Shown: piece by piece, positions 14,303 through 19,392 of the stretch
Numbering within the stretch: the first letter of the stretch is position 1
How the letters are laid out: each line of letters begins with the position of its first letter
NCBI GenBank assembly: GCA_016840285.1
Contig: JAEOSR010000047.1
Location: 1-19,392 of the forward strand
Length of the DNA stretch: 19,392 nt
Origin: Candidatus Hodarchaeota archaeon
Lineage (GTDB): Archaea; Asgardarchaeota; Heimdallarchaeia; Hodarchaeales; Hodarchaeaceae
Direction of reading: 5' to 3'
Position numbers and translations under genes: made by a program
Notes under the pieces: model-generated
What the model saw: the letters and a program-made list of their open reading frames with translations, nothing else
Database searches by the model: none
What the model was told of the DNA's origin: nothing

Positions 14303-14522
14303 ACTTTTCCACATGTGCATATACACACACAGACTTAATATAACTTACTAATGCAATAGTATCTAGGATATTTTTTTATTTTTGATGAGTATTGATGAAG
14401 AAATACTTCCTTCCCTTTGCTACCGTTCCTTTCATTATAGACATCTATTCCAGTGTCTATCCGTTCAAAGAAATTTGAACAGAAGCCCCGTGAGGACGGT
14501 TGCGCTAGTGGGTTCTGAGGAT

Positions 14523-14999
14523 ATGTTTTGTCAATCCTGTGGAGCTGAATTAGCTGCTTGTAAGACTAGTTCTTACGTGGCGGGGTCTTCTCGCTTTCAT
14601 TCTTTCCGTGGATACATTCAAATTATCGGTGTCGTGGAGATGGTTTTTGGGGTTTTTGCGTTAATCATTGGCGTACTGCTGGCTTGTTGCGTTCCTCTTC
14701 TCTTTTACCTTCTTCGTTCTGATTTTATTGAGTTTGAGTCTGAAAATCCCAAGATTCTTTCTAGTATTGCTCCTTTCCTCTCCGTCTTACTCTTTGGTAT
14801 TGCGTTAATCTGCCTGGTCTATGCTTTGGTCTCCATCCTCAGTGGCAAACGCCTCCTCCAATATGAGAATTCTGGTCGTGTTGGCACTATGGTGATTGCG
14901 GCCCTCAATCTGCTCAACTTTCCCTTTGGTACCATTTTTGCTATCGCCGCGCTCTATGTCTTGTCTCAACCTGAAGTCGAACAGCTCTATATGAAGTAA
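14523..14999 (+). CDS. Zinc-ribbon membrane protein of unusual base composition
   Basis: 158 residues from ATG 14523: a zinc-ribbon start, MFCQSCGAELAACK (a CxxC pair; the second pair is not clear), then about four membrane helices (VFALIIGVLLACCVPLLFYLL, FLSVLLFGIALICLVYALVSIL, MVIAALNLLNFPFGTIFAIAAL). 'MxCxxCGAEL' starts are typical of archaeal zinc-ribbon membrane proteins. The frame is open from 14382, but the extra 47 residues look non-coding, and GAGGAT lies next to ATG 14523. The DNA is richer in C and G (CTC, GTC, GCC codons) than its neighbours, suggesting recent transfer. A 50-base scrap of the same gene follows at 15061. Function unknown. Confidence 0.6.
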   Translation: MFCQSCGAELAACKTSSYVAGSSRFHSFRGYIQIIGVVEMVFGVFALIIGVLLACCVPLLFYLLRSDFIEFESENPKILSSIAPFLSVLLFGIALICLVYALVSILSGKRLLQYENSGRVGTMVIAALNLLNFPFGTIFAIAALYVLSQPEVEQLYMK

Positions 15000-15026
15000 T
15001 CACCAAATCAATGACTATTTTATGTG

Positions 15027-15054
15027 AGGAGGGAGTTTTTCACTGTTTTTTTTT
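15027..15054 (+). terminator. T-tract terminator sharing a 15-base core with 16588
   Basis: AGGAGGGAGTTTTTCACTG followed by nine T lies 28 bases past the stop of the zinc-ribbon gene. Archaeal termination uses T-runs. The first 15 bases are identical to those of the element after the methyltransferase at 16588. Confidence 0.5.
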
Positions 15055-15060
15055 AGTGTG

Positions 15061-15120
15061 TGTTTTTGGGATTTTTGCGTTGATCATTGGCTTACTACTG
15101 ACTTTTCCTCGAGTGTGACA
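15061..15120 (+). pseudogene. Duplicated scrap of the zinc-ribbon membrane gene
   Basis: The bases GTTTTTGGGATTTTTGCGTT and the following ~20 match the 14643-14690 part of the upstream gene with only a few changes. They encode VFGIFALIIGLLL against VFGVFALIIGVLL, then run into PRV and a stop (tga, 15117-15119). This is one membrane helix without start or end, so it is a degraded duplication. Confidence 0.6.
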
Positions 15121-15261
15121 TTACGATTTCTGATGTCGTTTAACATTGGTTATTAAAAGTATATACTATTGTGAGAAATACTATTGTGCCTTTTAACAGG
15201 GAATCCCCCTCCACTCCCTCTCATAGATTCGGGGATAAAAGTTTTGAATACCTCTCATCTC

Positions 15262-15270
15262 CTATATAAG
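15262..15270 (+). promoter_or_regulatory. Strong TATA box CTATATAAG
   Basis: The same nine bases form the TATA box at 818-826. Transcription would begin near 15290, just before an AAGGAG ribosome-like site (15288-15293) and the small ORF at 15306. It could also give the methyltransferase a long leader of about 240 bases. Confidence 0.45.
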
Positions 15271-15305
15271 AATTATTCAATAACGGGAAGGAGTCCTTTA
15301 TAATA

Positions 15306-15401
15306 ATGTTTATCAAATGCATAAGACAAAATTGTAAACTAAATATATTGAGTGATTGGGGACATTGGTTAGAGAAAAGTTTATTTTGCATTATAGGTTA
15401 G
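15306..15401 (+). CDS. Possible 31-residue small protein
   Basis: The ORF MFIKCIRQNCKLNILSDWGH... holds three Cys and ends CIIG. It lies below a strong TATA box, with AAGGAG 12 bases before its ATG, a longer gap than usual. Nothing in the sequence identifies it. It could instead be part of the leader of the methyltransferase gene. Confidence 0.2.
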   Translation: MFIKCIRQNCKLNILSDWGHWLEKSLFCIIG

Positions 15402-15424
15402 TTATTGCACATCTGTTCTATAAT
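15401..15424 (+). promoter_or_regulatory. Second copy of the 15-base motif plus TATA box
   Basis: GTTATTGCACATCTG (15401-15415) is identical to 803-817 and is again followed by a TATA-like TTCTATAAT. This would start transcription near 15447 and fit the methyltransferase gene, with a leader of about 90 bases. Confidence 0.4.
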
Positions 15425-15540
15425 GAATCAAATTCTTCTAATCTAGAAATTCTTATGATTTTCAAATTGCGATTAAAGCAACAAACAATGAATTCCGTGT
15501 GAAAAAATTTGATTAAATTTAACAGAGTAAGGTGTTTAAG

Positions 15541-16569
15541 TTGAAATTAATTAATAATCAAGATATTATTCAATTCCTTAAGATGTATATCCCCTCTAAA
15601 GCCTTAGGTACAGCTCTAGAGCTTGGAATTTTCTGGCAATTGTCTAACAAACCCCATAATGCAGATAAAATTGCTGAGATTTACAATATTCCCATTCATC
15701 GAAGTCGAGCATTGCTTGAATTATTATCAAAACTAGGGCTTCTAGAAAAGAAAAATGAAATGTACAAGGCATCAACCATAGCTCAGAATGCTATTCTAGA
15801 GGGATACAGTGCAGAGACTTGGACTTTCTTTGCAGAGGTAACTCAAGACCAATATCCACTATTAAATAATTTAACGCACAACATATCACTTTCTGACAAT
15901 CTTTGGAGTAAGCAGTCAATCAAACCTCCAGATTGGTTTGATCAGCTGAAGAATAATCCCGAGTATGCTAAAAAATTTACGTACGGGTTGTATGAATATC
16001 ATCTTTCATTTGCAAAGAAGTTTGCACGGATTTTTGATATATCAGGAGTAGACAGAATGATGGATATAGGAGGGGGATCGGGAGTTATTTCATTGGAGTT
16101 ATTAAAACGTCATTCACAAATGAAAGCAGTTGTAATTGACATTGAAAACGTATGTACCTATGGTAGAGAAATTGCAGCAAAAACAACAGTAAGCGGTCGA
16201 ATTAGTTATGAGAATCTTGATTTTTTTAAAGATGAGTTACCCAAAGGATTTGATTTAATAGTACAATGCGACGCTGGCATTCATAGGGACGATTTCTTCA
16301 AGAAATTAAGAAGATCTTTGACCAACAGTGGCCGTTTAGTCGTAATTACAAATATTGATGATGATAGTGACTGCTTACATTACCCAAATCGTCAAGAATC
16401 GCTACATATGGCGATGAATAGATTTTGTTCCTCATTAGAAGTTCCTAGTGCTAAACGAAAACCAATAACAATAGAAAATGTAAAACAATTCCTTCTCAAG
16501 GGAGGATTTCAGAAAGTTGAACATGATGTTTGGGATAGAGGTGAGGTTATTATTCAAGCTTTCAGATAA
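15541..16569 (+). CDS. O-methyltransferase-like protein (acetylserotonin/caffeate OMT group)
   Basis: About 342 residues with the two-part layout of this group: an N-terminal winged-helix dimerisation domain (ALGTALELGIFWQLSNKPHN, then RSRALLELLSKLGLLEKK) and a Rossmann SAM-binding domain from ~165. Motif I is MMDIGGGSGV (about residue 176 counted from GTG 15532). It should be a cytoplasmic dimer using SAM. Where related enzymes have a catalytic His followed by W-S-D/E, this protein reads LIVQCDAGIHRDDFFKKLRRSL, so the catalytic base may be missing or shifted. It could bind SAM or act as a repressor rather than methylate. I prefer TTG 15541, because AAGGTG lies 6 bases upstream; GTG 15532 (345 residues) is possible. 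Confidence 0.75.
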   Translation: MKLINNQDIIQFLKMYIPSKALGTALELGIFWQLSNKPHNADKIAEIYNIPIHRSRALLELLSKLGLLEKKNEMYKASTIAQNAILEGYSAETWTFFAEVTQDQYPLLNNLTHNISLSDNLWSKQSIKPPDWFDQLKNNPEYAKKFTYGLYEYHLSFAKKFARIFDISGVDRMMDIGGGSGVISLELLKRHSQMKAVVIDIENVCTYGREIAAKTTVSGRISYENLDFFKDELPKGFDLIVQCDAGIHRDDFFKKLRRSLTNSGRLVVITNIDDDSDCLHYPNRQESLHMAMNRFCSSLEVPSAKRKPITIENVKQFLLKGGFQKVEHDVWDRGEVIIQAFR

Positions 16570-16587
16570 AACCATATAAAATCGCCT

Positions 16588-16619
16588 AGGAGGGAGTTTT
16601 TCCACTCTTTTTTCTTTTC
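16588..16619 (+). terminator. Hairpin plus T-tract terminator after the methyltransferase
   Basis: GAGT-TTTTCC-ACTC forms a small hairpin (extended by two G-U pairs) followed by TTTTTTCTTTTC. It begins 19 bases after the methyltransferase stop and just before the end of the convergent gene at 16627. It shares AGGAGGGAGTTTTTC with the element at 15027. Confidence 0.55.
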
Positions 16620-16626
16620 AATTAGC

Positions 16627-16860
16627 TTAAGATAATCCTGTTAATAGTTTCTCAATTTGATTACGCTTATCACGTAAATTTTGGAGGTCAATTACATCGT
16701 CTTCTGCTTCTGGGAATTTTCCAGTTTTTGCACCTTCTACCAGTTCGTCGATAGAGCTAAGTTCCCATTTATTGAGAATAACCTCAATCTTCTCAGTCAG
16801 AACGCGAAGTTTTGTTTCAATTAAGTCACGAGCAACTTCTGGATCTAAAGTAATTGTCAT
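16627..16860 (-). CDS. Small coiled-coil antitoxin-like protein without a visible toxin
   Basis: 77 residues, charged and helical: TITLDPEVARDLIETKLRVL, a linker with WELSSIDELVEGAKTGKFPE, then EDDVIDLQNLRDKRNQIEKLL. The pattern resembles small antitoxin-like proteins (TumA-type) found beside TumE/DUF6516 toxins, but this is a pattern judgement from memory. No such toxin gene is present on either side: downstream is the convergent methyltransferase and upstream is non-coding. GGGAGT lies 9 bases before ATG 16860, and a TATA-like TCCTATATCG (minus, 16901-16910) is well placed, so it is probably expressed alone. Confidence 0.5.
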   Translation of the reverse strand: MTITLDPEVARDLIETKLRVLTEKIEVILNKWELSSIDELVEGAKTGKFPEAEDDVIDLQNLRDKRNQIEKLLTGLS

Positions 16861-17055
16861 TTTTATTAACTCCCACTAGGGGTTTCTAAAAGATAAAGTA
16901 CGATATAGGATTAAAAATTATTTGTTTTCAATATTTTGAAGACTAAAAAGTATTCCTTTAGCAAGATTTTTTCTGAACAAGTCGTTGGTTGTTATTAACA
17001 ATACGAAATGAATGAAGAACTTATCTGTTCTGTGAAAGCTAGGTTTAAAAATTCT

Positions 17056-17099
17056 GTATTATTGCATTTAATTAAAAATTGTATTAATTCAGTATTAAT
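17056..17099 (+). repeat. Three short GTATTA(A/T)T repeats before the broken membrane gene
   Basis: GTATTATT (17056-17063) and two exact GTATTAAT copies (17081-17088 and 17092-17099) lie between a TATA-like TTTAAAAAT (17044-17052) and the start at 17127. Two copies are 11 bases apart, about one helical turn, as in a regulator-binding array. The AT-rich setting weakens the case. Confidence 0.3.
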
Positions 17100-17111
17100 C
17101 AGATAAAAGGC

Positions 17112-17119
17112 AAGAGAGG
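17112..17119 (+). promoter_or_regulatory. Intact ribosome site of the broken membrane gene
   Basis: GAGAGGAG lies 7 bases before ATG 17127. The expression signals of this gene remain although its frame is broken. Confidence 0.5.
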
Positions 17120-17126
17120 AGTCAAA

Positions 17127-18265
17127 ATGGGAAATATCAGGAAGTGGATGGTTTTTGTAGCAATAATTGGAGTGATAATCTTTCTCGGGTCACAGCCACT
17201 GATCATTAAGGTAAAAGAGCTAGAATCCAGATTTGGAAAAGTATATACTAAAGAATCTGGTAGAAGTGACCTTATTTTAGAAGATCTAGATTTCGATCTT
17301 GCTCAGGAGGGGAGATTTCAGCAAGGTGCTATTTATAAGTACAGCTATTATAATTTCATTAGTCTTACCAATGGTTCGAAGAAAAAGATGATGTTAGAAG
17401 TCACTTTCGGAGAATTATTTTGGGGAATAGATAGTTATCAGCTGTTCAATCTTCCTCTTAATGAGAACAAATCTTATTTTGGTCTAGCTCCAATGGTAGT
17501 CTTTTTTGGACACTTGAAACTACAGGGCTCCACACTTCCGATCAGAAGCTAATCTGCTTTTCTTTTGATGAAATTATTTTCAATTATACATTAGCAGATC
17601 CTGAAGTTCCTATTGATGAATTTGACGAATATTAACGCACGATTCTTGGAATCGTTGACGACTCACTTGTTATATTGGAATTAGGAGAAGATTATGCTAA
17701 TTCTACAAACAACCTAGTGAATATTAATTTCTATAATTGTGATTCTTTACAAGTAGATTCTTCAATGTCTTTGAATTTTTTTAAGTTATATACCGAAAAC
17801 CGTCCTTATCAGGTTTTTTTAGATCAGAGTAGAAGATTTTGGAGTTATTCATCTGAGTTCAGCCATGGTAGTTACTATACTCATAATTACTTGAGTTATA
17901 ATTTAAGAGAAGAGAAAATTGATAAGACCATTATTCTAAAACCAGGAATTTGGAGTCAAGATATTCAAGTTTTCCAAGGAGAATTTAGGGGAGAAATTAG
18001 GGAATCAGATCCATTTGTTGTCTTCTCAAATTTTAAGACTGATAACGGAATACATTCTGTTCAGAAAATTATTTTTCCACTTAGACTTGTTCCTGCTCCT
18101 GTTTTACAAGTCGAGAATCGATTTATAGGATTTAGCGTGTTCCGTCTCGAGAGAGATCCCAGTATTGCCACTGAAACAGCTCTTTGGGGAATTGGTACAA
18201 CAATAGCTATGATTAGTGTTACCATTGTATTTATCGAATATTTGGGAGAAAAAAAGGTGAAATAA
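17127..18265 (+). pseudogene. Two-helix surface/membrane protein gene with a frameshift and a stop
   Basis: Joining two frames gives one protein of about 378 residues: an N-terminal membrane helix (MVFVAIIGVIIFLGS), a long extracellular part rich in Tyr, Asn and Phe, and a C-terminal helix (TTIAMISVTIVFIEYLG) with a short KKVK tail. The first frame reads well up to APMVVFF at a six-T run (17502-17507). The next codons make sense only in the -1 frame (WTLETTGLHTSDQKLICFSF...). One lost T in that run repairs it. In the second frame a TAA at 17633-17635 interrupts DEFDEY and RTILGIVDD. Two separate lesions argue for a true pseudogene, though an assembly error could explain the first. No family is recognised. 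Confidence 0.7.
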
Positions 18266-18383
18266 TATTTTAAGAATGCGAGCTGAAGGAAGATTACTCC
18301 TTGTGTCGTTTCGATTGCCGCTCTAGATCTATTCCAGTTGCTCGAGATCATTAGATGTGACTAGATTAATTGACTCTTTTGGG

Positions 18384-18608
18384 TTATTCCAGAACTGGGA
18401 GTTTATCAAAGTAATTATAAAGCGTTGCCCTACTAATATCAGCTTTTTCAGATATCTCCTCCATTAAGACTTCATCAAATGATTTCTCTTGAAATAGCGT
18501 TCTTGCCGATTTCAGTATTTTTATACGTGTTTGAAGTATTTTTCTGTCTCTATGAGACAATTTAGTATTTTTAGTCTTATTAGATTGAGTTATGTATTTT
18601 TTTATCAT
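18384..18608 (-). pseudogene. TetR-family regulator cut off after its DNA-binding domain
   Basis: The 74-residue frame is a TetR N-terminus: ILKSARTLFQEKSFDEVLM, EEISEKADISRATLYNYF, a textbook helix-turn-helix ending in the 'TLYNYF' signature. After DKLPVLE it stops; family members need about 120 more residues for the ligand-binding and dimerisation domain. Only 118 bases separate it from the previous gene, so the rest was deleted. The start ATG 18608 has a TATA-like AAATTTTAAATG (minus, 18629-18640) about 27 bases before it, which fits a leaderless transcript. It might still make a lone DNA-binding domain, but a relic is more likely. Confidence 0.75.
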
Positions 18609-18703
18609 TCCTACGGCGCTGATTATTGCATTTAAAATTTTTACATGGAGTCCAAACTTTTACATTATGTAGAAAGATTTAAATCCAGTATCAGGTGAAT
18701 TTC

Positions 18704-18765
18704 AATCTGAGAATTTCTGATCAGATTATCTTAACATTTCTAAAAGGAAAGAAAAAGGAGGAGAA
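18704..18765 (-). terminator. T-rich terminator after the peptidase, with an inverted repeat
   Basis: Past the peptidase stop, the minus strand is T-rich (CTCCTCCTTTTTCTTTCCTTT region, 18765-18741), as expected for archaeal termination. Further on, AATCTGA (18704-18710) and TCAGATT (18721-18727) form a perfect 7-base inverted repeat with a 10-base spacer. The repeat lies about 100 bases above the TetR start, so it could instead be a former operator. Confidence 0.4.
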
Positions 18766-18784
18766 GGAATAAGTCTTTTTTCAC

Positions 18785-19392
18785 TTAACGTCTGCGTTTT
18801 CTGAAGGTAACAATGCCAATTAAGAGGCTTGTAAATAACAAAGAAACAATGGTGAAACCTGGAGCTGGAGTTACTGATGTGGTGGTGGTGGTAGTTGCAG
18901 GTTCTTCTTCAACAAGACTTAATTCAATGGTTTCCTTCTCTCTAATTAATTGCCATTCAGGATCAAGTACTACTTTAACTGGTTGAAGAGAAGTGTTTAT
19001 ATTAACGTTAACGACTTGGGTGGATAGATTTATCCAAGTAGAATAGTTTTTATCAGAATACGAGTCAGATACATTGTTGTACAATTCAACCTTAAACGGT
19101 ACAAGCATTTTCATGGGACCAGAAGGAGCTGTTTGATTCACGGTAAATTGCAATTGCCAATCACTTCCGTTATAAGCTGGTTCAGAATAAAGAGATAGGG
19201 TATATAGGGAATAACCTGAACCATAGACATACTGATCAAACAACCATTGTAAATCCATGCCACTTGATTCTACAAACACTCTGATGAAATCCGCTTCTGT
19301 CACTGTTTTAAAGGAAAACTCCTCGTAATAAGTCTCAATAGCTGTGAAAAAAGCTTCATCACCCATGATATAACGTAATATATCCAAGAAAA
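18785..19392 (-). CDS. M1-type metallopeptidase, C-terminal part, with surface anchor
   Basis: The frame is open through the right edge, so only the last ~202 residues are present. The first part (LDILRYIMGDEAFFTAIETY, TEADFIRVFVESSGMDLQWLF, DQYVYGSGYSLYTLSL) is the C-terminal end of the peptidase M1 (aminopeptidase N-like) catalytic domain and its transition to a beta domain. The zinc site HExxH would lie outside the window. Then come a beta-sandwich, an acidic/Thr linker (EEEPATTTTTTSVTPAPG), a membrane helix (FTIVSLLFTSLLIGIVTF) and RKRRR. The PGF-helix-basic tail is an archaeal surface anchor of the PGF-CTERM kind, so the peptidase acts outside the cell, probably degrading peptides for uptake. 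Confidence 0.85.
   Translation of the reverse strand, partial: FLDILRYIMGDEAFFTAIETYYEEFSFKTVTEADFIRVFVESSGMDLQWLFDQYVYGSGYSLYTLSLYSEPAYNGSDWQLQFTVNQTAPSGPMKMLVPFKVELYNNVSDSYSDKNYSTWINLSTQVVNVNINTSLQPVKVVLDPEWQLIREKETIELSLVEEEPATTTTTTSVTPAPGFTIVSLLFTSLLIGIVTFRKRRR

Noticed and set aside
17502..17507. Programmed -1 frameshifting at the six-T run
   Set aside because: The direction of shift fits, but there is no obvious stimulating structure and a second, unrelated TAA follows 126 bases later, so simple decay explains both.
17633..17635. Recoded stop (pyrrolysine or selenocysteine)
   Set aside because: The codon is TAA, not TAG or TGA, and no recoding structure is evident.
1..19392. CRISPR array, insertion sequence, tRNA or rRNA gene
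   Set aside because: No regularly spaced identical repeats, transposase or integrase motifs, or tRNA-like cloverleaf sequence were seen on either strand by eye; a covariance-model scan was not possible.

Overview
The window looks like AT-rich archaeal DNA, most plausibly from an Asgard (Heimdall/Loki-type) lineage. Supporting signs are archaeal TATA boxes upstream of many genes, frequent TTG/GTG starts behind GGTGA-type ribosome sites, a bacterio-opsin-activator HTH_10 regulator, a VapB of archaeal type, and surface proteins ending in a membrane helix plus a basic tail. The lineage call is inference: no rRNA, tRNA or universal marker gene is present.

Layout. 1-850: a divergent promoter, a MarR regulator and a short membrane-like ORF. 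862-1439: a DUF4258/YgiT toxin-antitoxin pair on the minus strand. 1555-2538: a cytoplasmic protein resembling six-hairpin glycosidases, apparently read from a leaderless mRNA. 2770-7880: the best-preserved functional unit, two overlapping ABC half-exporter genes forming an asymmetric heterodimer, followed by an unusual regulator made of two winged-helix modules. 7949-9420 (minus): two small membrane proteins and an HTH_10 regulator. 9724-10560: a GNAT acetyltransferase. 10670-11920 (minus): a secreted/anchored six-blade Kelch protein.

12.0-18.7 kb is a mixture of small defence-like modules and decaying genes. It holds the last third of a metallo-beta-lactamase-fold hydrolase, a single-module broken copy of the 6447-7880 regulator, a DUF2283-associated toxin/antitoxin pair whose toxin seems to start at ATC, a VapBC pair, a zinc-ribbon membrane protein with a small duplicated scrap behind it, an O-methyltransferase-like protein with an altered catalytic region, an orphan antitoxin-like protein, a membrane protein gene broken by a frameshift and a stop, and a TetR gene cut off after its DNA-binding domain. 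The right edge (18785-19392) carries the C-terminal part of an M1-type peptidase with a Thr-rich linker and anchor.

How they work together: the exporter pair and tandem-module regulator probably form one drug/lipid efflux unit, with the MarR gene a possible second regulator. The toxin-antitoxin pairs and gene relics point to an accessory, fast-changing region. No CRISPR array, insertion sequence, integrase or tRNA was recognised. The most unusual items are the tandem-module regulator with its stray module copy, the ATC-start toxin, and the doubly broken membrane protein.
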